Below, one piece after another: positions 13,153 to 26,669 of a stretch of DNA of 64,000 nt (positions within the stretch are counted from its first letter, which is position 1; the number at the start of each line of letters is the position of its first letter). Below the pieces are notes generated by a model that was given only the letters and a program-made list of their open reading frames with translations, was not told the DNA's origin and did no database searches. The DNA comes from Takifugu bimaculatus. Lineage: Eukaryota; Chordata; Actinopteri; Tetraodontiformes; Tetraodontidae. Where the stretch lies: positions 5,016,465 to 5,080,464 of the forward strand of contig CP034993.1 in assembly GCA_004026145.2 (NCBI GenBank), written 5' to 3'. Made by a program: the position numbers and the translations under genes.

Positions 13153-13507
13153 TAGCCAGCACAGCTAACACCGCTGGGAACATGAATACATGTGCTAATT
13201 AGCTGCTGTAACAGCTCCAACCATCAGCTGACCAACAGCTAGCATTGCAAAGACTTCATGACATGTTGCTGCCCAGTAATGGCCATGGTCTGAAGATCAT
13301 TTCAAAATTCAGAATGCATTGTTCTGCAGTCGAGATGATCATTCAAAAGTGAGGAACGAACATGGCAGTCGCCAACCATCGGCAGATTAAATTAGCCCCA
13401 GGATGGATTGTGCAATATTCACAGAAACTGCGACATCAGATCAGATTGGACAGGCCCCCATTTCCCTGTTTAATGTTCAAATTAGAAAAACAAGAAAATC
13501 GCTTTCT

Positions 13508-13864
13508 GCCTCCGTCCCCTCCTTTCCTATCCTTTCCTTTTTTCCTCCTCTCCCCTCCTCCTCTTCTCTCCTGTCTCCCTCTTCTCTCTCCTTCTCCCTC
13601 TCTCCTCTCCTCTCTCTCTCCTGTCTCCTCTCCTTTCTACCTCTCCTCTCTTTTTCTCCCTCTTCCCTACTATCTTCCTCCCCTCTCTCCTCTCTTTTTC
13701 TCCCTCTCCTCTACTCTCCTCCTCCCCTATCTCATCTCCTCTCCTCTCTCCTTCTCCCTCTCTTCTCTCCCTCTCCTCTCTTTTTCTCCCTCTTCTCCTC
13801 CTCCCCTCTCCTTCTCCCTCTCCTCTCCTTTCTCCTCTCTCCTTCTCAATCTCTTCTCCTCTCT
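13508..13864. repeat. Polypyrimidine (CT-rich) tract
   Basis: About 355 bp of nearly pure C/T on the plus strand, built from irregular ctccctctcc and tctttttctccctc blocks. Mirror-like homopurine-homopyrimidine DNA of this length can form triplex (H-DNA). The Ser/Leu/Pro-rich open frames here are artefacts of composition. Confidence 0.95.
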
Positions 13865-16367
13865 GTCATGTGGGCACAGAACATGACTGAAATCATCACG
13901 CTAGCTCTAGAGAACAGTATGGAGGAGAGATTTGATCTTGTTCTTTGTCAACACATTTGAAAATAATCAGAGGGGAAAATTGTGGTGTATCTTTTCAACC
14001 CATTTGGCTTATGGCAGCCATATTCAGATTGCTGCGTGTTGTGGCCTGCATCAATGTAGCTGAGAGGATGTTGGGAGGAAACAGCAGCCGTGTACTCGTC
14101 AAGGAACCCACAAGAACGTCTGCTGGCTTAGGCCATTATTAGTAAGAAAACAAACCAAGTCAAAGGACAGAAAAGCAACACGGTAAAAAAAAAGTGAATA
14201 TGGAACAGCTGTTATTTATTACGATGTTTGGAAAGTTTGGTTACTTTGGGGTCTCCTTGTTAAAAACTTTGGTTTGATAAGCGTGTGTCTGACTGGCCCC
14301 CATCTGTGCCAGAACATTTAACTGCCGTGTTTCCCACAGAAAAGATTATCAGGAGAGAAAATCACTTTTTTCCATCTTCCTTCTTTCAAATTATGGTGGG
14401 AAGTAGGAAAACATATTTAGCATGCTTTCACACCTCTCCTTCCCTTTGCTAGTTGACAGAACATCATAAATCCATCTCAGCCTGGAGGAAGAGCATCTCA
14501 AGGCTGCTGACAAAAAAAGTCATTTCCTTCCAAAAAAAATCCCTCCAGAGCTCCTGTGGGGAGGGAAAGAGTAACAGGATCAGAAAAGAGGGGAGGAGGA
14601 ATGAAGGAGTCGGCTCAAAGAGAATTTTTCATCCAACGTTTGGGCAACAACTTTGTCCAAATGAGGTTTGGCAAGCGACTACAGAAGGGTTCCGACAATT
14701 CCAGATACAAGCTTAAACATTTTTATCTTCATAAATATGCATTTGGACGCTTGGGGAATTTCTTTCATCAGACAGGTCAGTGGGAAAGGTGAGTGGGAAG
14801 AGCCGACACTGCCCTTGTGTCCCTGTGGAGGTCCCTGAAGATGAGGAGCAGTGTGGAGGAGGCATGGCCACATGTGCAGGTCTGTTGGGCTGGCTTCATG
14901 TTGCTGCAGTCTGATGCCTCTGGAGAGGAGTCAAAGCAAACCACTGTGCCTGGCCAAAAGGCACTAAAACACAAGGAAGATTCAAAGACTCATTTTAGCG
15001 CCACTCCTCATGGCAGACTAAGGAAGGCATTTCAGATATGACAAGGGAAGCCTCCCGTGGATCCTGTAGCTTCTCGTCTCCCTTGGAGGTGAAGGAGCCA
15101 TGAGTTCACTCTGACGTGTGGGCCCAGCCTCCCTCCAGAGGGAGCTTCTTCAGCTGTCTTTTGCTGATAAATTATTCCTTTGGTCATCATTAAGCAGTTG
15201 TCATGGTGAAGTTACTATTGCATCACTACACAGTGCCTTTCTTTGCTCGAACAGCTGTGCACAATGTGCACGTTACCATTGGAAATGCACAAACCACCAG
15301 GCAAATATTCCCCCTTTTGCAGGAGGGAACCATAAAGTTTATAAATTCAGAGTGACACTAAACTTTGAATGTTATAACACTGGTCTGGGGGTCTGTGCTT
15401 GCTGTGGACCTGTCTGAAGAGTCCCTTTAAGGTGTGACCTAAAGGAGACCCCAACTCTGCTTTCCTATGTGGAGGAAGCCTTCTAAACTGGACATGTTCC
15501 AGACTGGACATTCTCTGTTCTGTTTAGACCTCATTTTGGCTCATTTAGTGGCATAAGTCTGATGGCAGCATCATTTCCTGTTTTCCTGTGAAAACTGTAA
15601 ATCCGCCTGAAACATTCTTTTAAAAGCAGCGCTGTTTCCATGGTAATGCAGAAAAGTCTTAATTCAGGGCTGCTCATCTCTGGTGCATGAAGAAGTTGAT
15701 GGTGGGTGATGCTGCAGTGAAGGAGACTGACACAGTTCCACCATTGGTTGTTACTGCTGCCCAAAAAGTGTTGACCACGACCCTGGTGCACGGGTACCCT
15801 CCGTTTACATGGAAGCCAGGGTGTTTCCGTGCGCTCGCCTTTGTAACCCTTGTTTGAAGGTTTTCGGGGGAGCTGATAAAACTGGTTTGACAGAAAATGC
15901 TGCCGTGTAGACGGAATCACACACATCTACAAAAGCTAGGCTTCTGTAACCTGCAGAATTTCATAAAAAAATCTCATTTACCATCTTCCTTTATCTGTTG
16001 ACCAAGTCAGAAGTTTCTCTCATCTCATTTCTTTATTAGCATTCAGACAGAGCTATGTAAGATGTTACCCAACAGAGTTTCAGCCCAACAACTGACATGT
16101 CAAACCATGCGTAGCATTCAGTGACATACGCACACCTCCATATGCGGATGAGAATGTACCAGGAGATATTTCCACCACCACATACTGTACACACAAGTAA
16201 ACACACACACACAAGTGTACAGTATGTGTAGAAGACAAGTAGAAAGAGAAATACATGCACACAGAATGAGCTAAAGATGGAAGAACAGATGCAGACTCTT
16301 TCTCCATGGGTTGGTTAGATGCTAATGCTTAGGATAAGGAGTTGGGGAATGCCTAAGAAAGTCCTCA

Positions 16368-16370
<3 letters not shown>

Positions 16371-16454
<84 letters not shown>
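16371..16454. repeat. (TG)n microsatellite, 42 units
   Basis: A perfect 84-bp TG tract. Confidence 0.98.
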
Positions 16455-16455
<1 letters not shown>

Positions 16456-17323
16456 TTTTGGGCTTTTTGGGCTCAGGATAAAGCTTTGACCTTTGAACTG
16501 AATTTAAATCTAAGCCTATGACAACGTTTAAGTCACGTCAAATATATTGGAAATAGATCAAAGATTAACTGACTTACATATTTCAAATCATTTCCTCCAT
16601 ATTTAAGATTTAGAATGAAAGTTGCTGTGAAATAAGCTCATATACCTGTTTCCCAGGATAACTCGTCCCCTTGCTCAGAACCAAATGAGTAAATATGTGA
16701 GGTGACGGATGTAATAAAAGATCATTTTAACGTTCAGCAGACAGTCTGGAAGCTCCCACTGTCGAGACAGCACTTCAAACAAAACCCACTTCTCTGTTTC
16801 TTTAGAAGGGTCTGCAATCATATGGAGGAGAAGCAGACATAGTGTAAACTCTGATAGAGCTCCAGGCTGTGGCCAGGAGGCCAGAGGGGAGTGGCTCCGA
16901 TATCGACTCGAGGACGCAGCCCGCCACGTCTTGTCCAGACGCTCAGGCTAACCCATGATAGCTGGGCAATGTGCAGCCGCCCACGTCAGCTCTGTGGGGG
17001 CACAATGTGTTGAAATGATAGAGATGAACGCTGCAGCAAAGCCTCCGTCTCTGATGGGCTGCAGAGTCACAGCAGAGAGCCGGGAGGGAGTGCTTTTATT
17101 ACCCCTTAGGAGCCCCTACGCCTCCTCGCAGGCTGTTAAGAAGGTAGGGTGGCTTTGGAACTGGCTTTATTCTCATTAGTATGTATTCATATAACAACAC
17201 AACGTTCAGATGTTTAAACTACAGCTAACTTCAGTACAATCTTACACTTCAGAACAGTACATCTTGATCAGACAGAACAGCTATGAGTTGATTTCTATCG
17301 AAGTAGGATTACACACAGCAACA

Positions 17324-17333
17324 GGTGTGTGTG

Positions 17334-17364
<31 letters not shown>

Positions 17365-17399
17365 ATGTGTGTGTGTGTGTGAGTGAGTGAGTGAGTGTG
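17324..17399. repeat. (GT)n interrupted microsatellite with GAGT end
   Basis: GT units with single-base interruptions, ending in a short (GAGT) run. Confidence 0.95.
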
Positions 17400-17727
17400 A
17401 GGGGGAGAGGACATCATTATTTGTAAAGCGTGGTGCATCATGTCACTGCCGTCCACTATCAGTCCAGAGTGTGCTGACTGGTGCTGCTCTGCTCTGTGAA
17501 ACTGTAACTGTTCTAGAACAGCCCGAACCAGATTTACCACTGAAGGACTGTGAATATGTCTCTGCTTGTATCCTGTTGCTGTCAGAAGATGAACGTGCAG
17601 TAAAATGGTGGCAGTCACGTCGTAAAAGAGCATCCCTACTTGCTGATTCTTGTTGACATCATGTGCTGGGCTACAGTCTAATTATCCCCATAAGTGCCAG
17701 ACTTAAATATTATAAAACTGGACAGAG

Positions 17728-17729
<2 letters not shown>

Positions 17730-17759
<30 letters not shown>
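17730..17759. repeat. (GT)n microsatellite
   Basis: Fifteen GT units after a G run. Confidence 0.95.
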
Positions 17760-17762
<3 letters not shown>

Positions 17763-18406
17763 AGGGGTTGGGGGTGTGTGCAGGAGAAGGTAAAGGAACA
17801 TGGAATGTCCTCCTCTGCATCTGAAGCTCTTGAACTGCTTTGACACATGACATGTTAGAGGTTCCATGCAAGCAGCAAACAGGCAGCAACCATGTCTCAT
17901 TTTTCTGATGGGTTTGTCATCAGAACTTAAAGGCATACAGACACCTAAATGGTGAGGACAGCACCATTTCCTAGAAGACTGGACCAGTACCCCTTTAACT
18001 GCCTCCTGTCTTCAGCTGCACTGCTTCTTCCTACCAAGACTTTCACTTTTAGATTTCTGCTGAAGCGACTTTAATTCATTGAAGTTTTTTTTCTTTGTGT
18101 TAATGGATCAATGGGGATGAGTTCATATTTACACTCTCTCCACATTTGGATCTTCCACCTGCACAAAGATGCGGACGTTCGTGAGAAGTGTTGATGGTTG
18201 TGGTTTTTCTGAGAAACACACACATTATTAAACTCACACTTTAGCCTTGCTTAGCCTGGTTCTGCATCACACAGCACTAAAACTGATTAAATTACTCTCC
18301 CACCAATGTTCACCCTTCCTTTAGTTTGTCCTCCTCTTTTTGCAGCCTCTCTTGCTTTAGCAGCAATAAATGGGTCAGTCAGCTATGATGAATTAAAATG
18401 AATGTG

Positions 18407-18409
<3 letters not shown>

Positions 18410-18448
<39 letters not shown>
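18410..18448. repeat. (GT)n microsatellite
   Basis: About 19 GT units. It lies 134 bp from another GT tract at 18582. Confidence 0.95.
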
Positions 18449-18578
18449 GGGGGATATGTTTGATATATTAAAACAGTGCGTGTTCTGCATCCATCTCAGG
18501 CAGCCATCATGCACCTTCCATAAATCACCATCAGCTTCACCATCACTTCCAGGAAACCTGACAAGAGCTGCAACATGA

Positions 18579-18581
<3 letters not shown>

Positions 18582-18618
<37 letters not shown>

Positions 18619-18633
18619 TGTGTGTGTGTGTGT
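18582..18633. repeat. (GT)n microsatellite, one interruption
   Basis: GT units with a single GAGT interruption near 18616. Confidence 0.95.
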
Positions 18634-19969
18634 TCCCACTCTTTACAGTCGCTACAGTCGACTAACAGCAGAACCTCTCTGATTGGATCAATAGTGAGAG
18701 ATAACAAATGATCAGAGACAGTTGTCAGTCACCATTGCAACAGCCTTTGTCCAGCAACATCATCACCCACAACCATCAGAAAGTGTCTGTAAATGAAATA
18801 ATAGTAAATTCTTTCTTCATTGATTTTGTATTTATGCTGCCTCTCCTTTGCTGTTGCATGAAGACCAGGGATCTGCTCCAGAGTTGGAACTCCGTTTATT
18901 ATCTCTTCATTCCAATTGTCACTGTCTCTGTATTGTTGTTGTTATTCATTAAATGATAATGAATGTTAATAAAAGACATCAGTCCTGATGTCACGGCATG
19001 CTTAGATCTTGCACTGAATCTGAGAACAACTGAAAAAGGGGATGGTGATTACAAGGAGGAGGAGGTCATTGCAACAGTCCTCACCTTCCTCCTGTCACAG
19101 CCATCAGTGAAATGAGCACGTCAATCTGAATGATTTGACTCACATCCATGTTTGGACCTGTGCTTGGTTTTGCTCCATAATATGCGGTGGATTCTTACAC
19201 CTGAACCCAGGTGGTCACTTCATATTTGCCCCTTTTTTAATCTGACATGTAGAGAAGAAACCGTTCCGCGGTAATCTGAGATTAAAAACAAAGACTGTGT
19301 ATAAAACAAAGGCATTCTCTAATCTGAGAATGGATCTCTAATCCACTAAAAGGATTTTCCGTGCTGTCTCATTGAGTAAATGACACATGCATGCATGCAT
19401 GTGCACACACAGGTTCCCTGGAAGTGACCTTGGGATCTGATGCAAGCTTTGAAACAATGAATCAGTTGGGAGTGTTGGCTGATTAATGAGAGTGGATGTC
19501 CACGCAAAAACGGATCTGAATGCCATTTCCTGTTCATTCTGGCTAATAAGCGCTAATGAACAGTGAATACGGACTGGTGATACTGGCTGTTGGACCTGTT
19601 TCGTGGCGAGTCCAGGTTGGACACCGACGGCTGCTGTTTTAAGTTAGCGTTGAGCTGCAGTTCATGTGATTCTGACACAGTGTTGCACAAGAAATAAGCC
19701 AGTGCTGCTGTCACACCCCCATGTCCTCAGCCTGTCTTTGCAGATGCTTTAAGCTTCTTTCTCGCCTCTTCAAAAGCTTCTTTTTCATCAGTTCCACTTG
19801 CCTTTTGTGTTTGGCTGGTAGCTAAATGTGCCCCCATAGTCTCACCTCTGAGACCAGCTCTGCCAGTCTGGGACAAAACACAGACTTACCAAAATAGTGA
19901 TAATGATTCAGCTCCCTTCAAGGAGCAGCTGCTCACTGTCTCCCAGTAAGGGGTGGAGGGATGGATGAA

Positions 19970-20200
19970 GGAGGGATAGAGGGATGGATGGATGGATGGA
20001 TGGATGGATGGATGGATGGATGGATGGATGGATGGATGATGGATGGATGGATGGATGGATGGATGGATGGATGGATGGATGAAGGAGGGATGGAGGGATG
20101 GATGAAGGAGGGATAGTGGGATGGATGGAGGGATGGATGAAGGAGGGATAGATGGATAGATGGAGGGATGGATGGACAAAGGAGGGATGGATGAAGGAGA
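19970..20200. repeat. (GGAT)n tetranucleotide block and degenerate continuation
   Basis: A GGAT tract from about 19981 to 20085 with one slip at 20039, followed by degenerate higher-order units mixing gaaggagggat and ggatggat. Open frames across it give Ser-Ile-His-Pro repeats only. Confidence 0.95.
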
Positions 20201-20234
20201 AATGTATGGATGGACCATTTCACACTAAACACTA

Positions 20235-20372
20235 ATGAGACACATGCGTCCTCCTGTGTCCTGCTTTCTGCGTCCTCCTTGTTCTTGTGTCCTCTTGCGT
20301 CCTGCATCCTTGTGCTTTCTGTGTCCTCCTTCTTTTTGTGTCCTTCTGCGTCCTGTGTCCTCCTGCTTTGAA
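20235..20372. repeat. Degenerate cytosine-rich minisatellite
   Basis: Irregular tandem units around TGCGTCCTCCTGTGTCC and TTCTGCGTCC, spacing roughly 20-30 bp. It lies immediately beside the GGAT block. Confidence 0.6.
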
Positions 20373-23300
20373 TGATTCCAACAAACATTCAGAACACAGG
20401 AAGAGCCAGATGCTGCTCATCCTGCCTGACTTCAGCTGAAGAGACGAAGGTTGGGTCAGGAAGGAGGACCTGTTTCAATCAGCCCCGTCCACTGACGGGA
20501 CGTTTGTGGCCATGATAACTCAAACAGAGCATCGCCAGAAGAGACTTCAGGGTTCCAGTTGATTTATTGGTGGTATCAGCACAACAGAACAGAGTGAAAG
20601 AATAATGCCCACCAAGAGTGAATCTAGCTCCACCTATGACAACAACAGGAAGTCGTCAACCAACAGCGATCTTGCTGGATATCAGGCTGAAGTAAAGAGT
20701 CTCAGGGTTCCACACAGGTCCTCCTTCTGGAACATGAGCTGCTAGAGAAGATGAGCCAGAGAAGGCACAGAAAGGATCAGTGTGAGAGGAGTGAGTGTGA
20801 ACGCATGAGAAGGTCTAAAAGTAGACAGAGACACATTTAAACAAGACAGAACTCATTGCTTATTTATAATCTCTGTTATTCACCGCCTCAGATCACACAT
20901 TAGAAACAAGCCGTGCTTCCTCCGCTCGCTTGTTCCGAGCCTGCTGCTATCTTTGGCTGCCATCACATCCCAAACAGCAGACACAGACATGCTGTTGCTC
21001 CCTGCTCCGGCTTTTATCTGGAAAGCTTCAGAAGCCACAAATAAATCTGCTGGAACTTTGTGTGGCTGGAGGACAGAGAGCTGTCAGAGGGAGCGTAGCC
21101 TCTTGATGAAGCCTGATGGGCTGATTGCTGGCTGTAGCACACAGTCGCACCAGACGTGAGGAAGCTGGTGTGCACATGCTAACCAGAGTGGACATGGAGT
21201 TGCTCCGTCCTCCTAATCAAAGGCTGCTTCATCAGGCTGTGAGCTGTGATAAGAGGGGTGCTGTACTCCTGTGGAGAAATGGTTGTCTCTCCTCTCATCG
21301 CTCTCACCTCAGGAGCTGCCTGTTGATATGAAACCCATATCAGAGCCGCTCTATCTTTAAGATATGCTTTCATTATTTATTTATTTAGTTTTTCTCCCTG
21401 CAACAACTTCAGAACTTTTTTTGATGGGAAGTATCAGAGAAGATCTCTGCTTCCATCCTTCTCTGCTTTATTTTACACCTCTGCAAATGATCTGTTTCCT
21501 CCCACTTTGATCTTTGCCCTGGCTTCCTTCTAAATATACACCAACAGCTCAGGCTGCATGTCTTGCCGTGATATTTGTCATTTTAAAACATCACACTGAC
21601 TTTTTTCTTTCTGGTGTTTAAACATCATCAGCGACTGGTTTTAATCATTTAGTTTGCCAACCAGACCAGGTCTGATTTCCACTTTCAACAGAAGCAAAAA
21701 AAGATAGAAAATCTAACAGAGGAGGGAGCAGCTCAGGTGGAGGAGGACAGGCAGGCACCCCCTCTTTCCCAAAGAGTCCCTGATCATCACCGTATAAATG
21801 AGTTTCTCCATCATTTCTGTCCTGGTGAGTAAATGGAATCAACCTTCCGGTCCTAGCAGCTGTGCTGTGGACGTGACCTTGACCAAAACCACTTTGTGAA
21901 GTTGTACAAGAGAGGATGGTCTTCCTGCCAATTAGCTCCTTTCATAGCAGAACCTACCAGAGGGCCCCCATCAGCACCTCGACCTGGTCCAGCCCACCAT
22001 TAGCGCCGAGTCAAGGGTAGGGCCACCTTGGGTGAAATGAGGGGTGAAGGAACACATTGACTCTGTCTGTTTGGGGACGGTGCTAATGAAGAATAGATTA
22101 TACCAATTAACTCTCACAGTGGGGAGACATTAATCAGTTAATGATAGTTTAGTGACAGTCAAAGAGGAAAAACGACAGCAGCCAGCAGGTCACACTGCCC
22201 GTAAGAGAAGGATGTGCTTGAGAAGCCTCATTGTTTATGTCCAATCACATGTATTGATCCACGCAACTCCACCCAGAGGCTGTCATGGTGGTTAGTTATG
22301 GTTTAGTGACGCGTTATTGTGTATTTAGGTTCGGTGGGGTTTGACTTTGTCAGTCAAGGATCCTTTTAGCTGATGTTGGGTTTCTACGGTCTGAAGGTCG
22401 AATGTCTCTGCTGTGCTGGACACTGTATCACCAGCGCGATCCTCTCCCACCTGCCTTTTGTTTTTAGGGGGGGTGACCTTCACCTATGGCCAGTTTAAAC
22501 TGGATATGGGCAGAAGTTGCAGTCTCCACACAAAGAAGCTCTAATCAACATTTTGGCCAAGCGGTCCCTCCTCAAGGCCTAGTCAAATGATGTTTCAGTG
22601 GTTGTTTTAGCTGTTTTAGCTCGAACACCTGTACACTGTCAAATTCCAAATCCAGGGTTTCCTGGAAGATGCACTGCAGTACTTTAGAAGTACTTTAGCA
22701 CTGCCCCCACCCCTCCCCATCCCTAACTCACCCCAGCTCCAGCTGTTGACAGCAGCAGAGTCACAGGTGTTGATGGAGCTTCAGCTCTTTCACAAGAAGA
22801 ATGGAAGTTGTTTTTGAGTAAAAGCCACAAAGGGAGAAAGGTGAAACACTTTTTTTTCCCCCATTGAATCTATGTATGAAAGCAACACTCGGCATGGAGA
22901 CTTCCCTGCCCACCTGTATCATGTTCAGCTTGACTTTGTGTCTTTAATGAGGTGTAAAATACAGGGCAGAGCTGTTTTTCAGGAATCAATAGAGGAGAAG
23001 ACAAAGTATTCTCTCTCTAATGCCTTTATAATGTAAAAAATATTAACCTTTCCCAACAGAGGCCATATTTTAGTATTCTGGGAGGAAGCTGATGCTAGTG
23101 CTTGTAGTGGCAATTAGTTGTGAAGCTGTAATAGGGAGGAATTCCTCATGCTACAGAGGAATAACCCACTTAAAAGGGGGACATCCCTCCAGTTAGTTGA
23201 CGACTGTCCAGTATGGTAGGTTCAAAGACCTGTAGGAGCTGTCCTGGAGTGGCTTCTTAACCAGGAGCCTCCACCATGTCAGCAAGAGTCCTCCAACCTC

Positions 23301-23749
23301 TAAGTGGGAAGACCTCAGAATTCTTCTGCTCTGCTTCCAGAAGCACACCCACTGCATAAGGAGGTGAATGGTTATATACAGAATATTTTAATGTTGCATC
23401 TCTCAGAATAAGATAAGGGTAAGAAAGGCTAGAAAATATAATAAAATCATCTTGTGGCAGCAGGGAGCGCTGGGTTGGTCCAGGGACGTTCAGCAAATGT
23501 GCATTTCTGTCCAAGAGGGCAAATCCAGCGGCAGCGTTCCTCTTTGTCAATGCCTGACAACCTGCTGACACTTCTGGCGCTTTGGTTGGATACTAACGTC
23601 TGTAGAAACCTCTCCATCCGTATGAGGAGCATTTCAGTTGAATCCCTGGTTTCTGTTAAGCTCATCAAATGCTCATTAATGCTCATTGGTGCCCCCCCCC
23701 CCCTGCCCCACCACCACTGATTCAGATATAAAAGAATCTGTCCGCTCCC

Positions 23750-25397
23750 TCATTCAACCACATTGGAAGTAAACATCTGTGTAAATACTTGCTTTTAATG
23801 AAACACTCACGCTCCTCCTTTGGTGATTTTTCTTCATATAAAGACAGAAGAGCAGAAGCCAAAGAGGGATTTAGTGGAAGAAGGGAAACAATAAAAGCCA
23901 TTTATGCACAGCATCTGTATAAATACTACAGTCCCCCCCAGTCTAAATACATTTATTATTGCACTGACGCCTTCAGTACTTGACTTTCTCAGTGCTTTTC
24001 TCCTTATTCTCCCCCAGCTGGGTCACCCATCTCCACCCGCCGCCTGCTTCTGTGCATTAATGCAGACACAGAAGATCCACTCTGTTTCATTAAGGTTAAA
24101 ATGATGGAATTAAAAGCAGGATAGGAGGCTGTGTTGCACAGATAATGCAAGAACACACAAATCATTCACTGGGTTCATGATTTTGTGCAAAAAGAACAAG
24201 AATAAATCTAAAGGGGAGCGCCGTTATTGCTCATTTATGGGTCAAGATGGTTAAATGTTGAATAAAGCCATTGGCTCCAAATGTACGAGTTTAAACAAAT
24301 GTGAGGAGGGGAAGAGTACATCAACTGTTCTCATCAGACTCTCTTCTGAGCTTTTATTATTCCTCATCAGGAAATGTCCCCTTCATCTGCAGTAACCAGG
24401 GACAGACGGGTGCTAATAAAATTACTCTGGACAAACCTCTTTCATTCTCTTTGTGCCTCATTAAAACCTAACATCCATTTGCTGAGAAGCATCCAGCAGC
24501 TCACATGCCTGCTTCTCTCAGCAAGAGCCATTACAAGCTTGAAAACCCACCTTTGTTATTGTAATCAGCAGTATAATGAACAGAGTTCTAAATGAACAGG
24601 TGGACACTGCAGTGTCCTCTATTACAACTATGCTAATAAGCCTGATTATTTTATTGTTCACGTATTCCAGAAATAAAAGGAGTTGTTCCTTCACTCGCTG
24701 CCTGCAGATTTAAAGATATTCCGCTTAGAATATGTTTGCCACTTTTGTATTTAGGCTTGGAAAAGAACGTTGATGTTCGGTCTGCATTAGGACAGTAATG
24801 AGAGGCAGAGAGGAGCTCTCTGAAGAGCCTAATTACCGCCTCCATCACTCGGCCCTCACTGGTTCAGTTGAAAGACAGTTGTTGATATGATAACAATCAT
24901 CATATAATAAGAAAGAAACAATACAAGATGGTGGCAGAAACAAACCTACTGATGAATGGACCAATGTGGCGGTGCTGACAAAGATCACTCTGGTCTGCTG
25001 GTTCAGAACCACCTCTAGTATCCGCCTAAGGTCTCACAGATGTCTGTAGCTGTCCCAACCACAGCTGACTGAAGGCATCTACAGCAGTGTCAGGATCAAA
25101 CCTTGGTGCTAGCTGCTGCCTGCTGCCAGGATCAAACCCAGGTGCTAGCTGCTGCTCTGGTAGAATGATAAACTGTATATTTAAGGAGTAACGCAACATC
25201 TTTGCAACTGCAAGAAAGTCTCCATCACCCTCTCAAGGTGCCATCAAAGAAATCCCCAATTACTCCTAATAATGATATAATCAAGCACAGCTGAGTGCCA
25301 GCCAACTTTAATTAACTTATTAATTAGCATAGAAAGCAAAGCAATAATGGGATTTTTATTCACAGCACAGATGCAAATGTCTCCAATGGAAACTGAG

Positions 25398-25461
<64 letters not shown>

Positions 25462-25800
25462 AAAATCTTTCTTGCAGATGTTTTGGATTATTGTTTTTTT
25501 TGCTTTCTTTGGTGGTTGCTAATGGGAACTGATTAATTAACCACTTCCTATTTATTTCTAAGCCCACCAATTACAGGGGGGTATCATGGCCTCTAAAGTG
25601 CACAATAACATTACCCCTCAGTCGCTCTTAAAGATTCCCTGCCAGAGGCAAATATAACCCCCCATGTTGGGCAGAGTGTATGTGAATATGTGTGTGCATG
25701 TGAATAATCTGAGGCAGATGCAGCGGCTGTAAAGGTGCCCTGCAGGTCCATCTAATTAACCAAAGTCCTTCATTTACCTGTTCTTCTCCAAGGGCACCTG
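23750..25800. other. Transposon-poor, TAAT-rich block; candidate conserved non-coding element
   Basis: Apart from one GT tract at 25400 this 2-kb segment has no recognised repeat. It is unusually rich in homeodomain-type TAAT/ATTA cores, for example taattaacttattaattag at about 25311-25329 and gattaattaacc near 25530. Such composition is typical of developmental enhancers in large introns of neural genes. There is no coding signal. Function is inferred only from composition. Confidence 0.3.
25400..25458. repeat. (GT)n microsatellite, about 29 units
   Basis: A perfect GT tract within the TAAT-rich block. Confidence 0.97.
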
Positions 25801-26669
25801 ATAATGTCAGACTTTACTCTTCTCTCCTTTTTTGCATTTGGAATTTTCAGTAACTTTAATCTTCTGTCAGCAAATACAGTATATGTATTTTTTTGTTGGA
25901 ACAGGTTACAATCACACATTCAACTAAAGCTTTTGAATATGTGCAGGTTAAGGGTGACCACTGCACCAGCCTTCACTTTCAACAGCTTCTTTCCCTTTAT
26001 GTCCTCAATGTCGTGCCGTTGTTCCCCATCAAGACTTGTTTATTTTGTCCTGAGGCAGAATGCTATCTGAACTGAAACTGGCCTTAATAGAGAATTCCTC
26101 TATTATTATTCTGTATCATATCTTTCTGTCAGTCATCAGTTTGACTTTACAGTGTAGTCACGAAGGTCACGGTGCTACTGCAGCCTGAGCCACAGATTCT
26201 AGTTGTGTGGAAAATGATGGTGTGAGTACTAGTCTTCATCTTCTCTTCCTCCCCCTCATCATCCCCTATATTGTCTTAGCTATCAGCCAGCCCAGCGATG
26301 CTGCTGCCTCTTCAGTAAGAGGAGGTGATCATGAATGCAGAATGCCTTTTATCTTTTCTGCCTTTATTCTCCTTTCTTGCCGTGTCTTTATCCAGCACTC
26401 TCATTTTATCTCCTCTTTTCCTGTCTCTGGAGATTGCTCTGAACGCTGGCTGTGTGCTGAATGCTCAGAGTGGCTTTGCCCAGTAACAGAATGATCAACT
26501 TTGCTCCAGACTGAGGCTGACTGACCTCTATCTTTGGAGAAAGCACTGTCCTGCAGCAGCCTCAGCAGAGGAAAACATGCAGAAGACTGTACTTTATAGC
26601 TGATTCTTTTGATGAGAATGTTAATAAACCCCAGACTAGTTGAAGGAGTTGAAGGTTTAAGGTCTGCAG

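Larger units (their letters stand above)
11863..26669. other. Long non-coding stretch
   Basis: No coding exon or RNA gene was recognised. Content is single-copy sequence broken by (GT)n tracts, one polypyrimidine block and one short L2 tail (listed separately). Large open frames at 13.36-13.96 kb and 19.89-20.39 kb are translations of CT-rich and GGAT repeats. Likely intronic or intergenic. Confidence 0.6.

Noticed and set aside
13362..13960. Two overlapping frames of 174 and 185 codons rich in Ser, Leu and Pro
   Set aside because: They are the translation of a CT-rich tract, which lacks stop codons for compositional reasons.
19886..20388. Minus-strand frames with Ser-Ile-His-Pro repeats
   Set aside because: GGAT tetranucleotide repeat; no domain and no start context.
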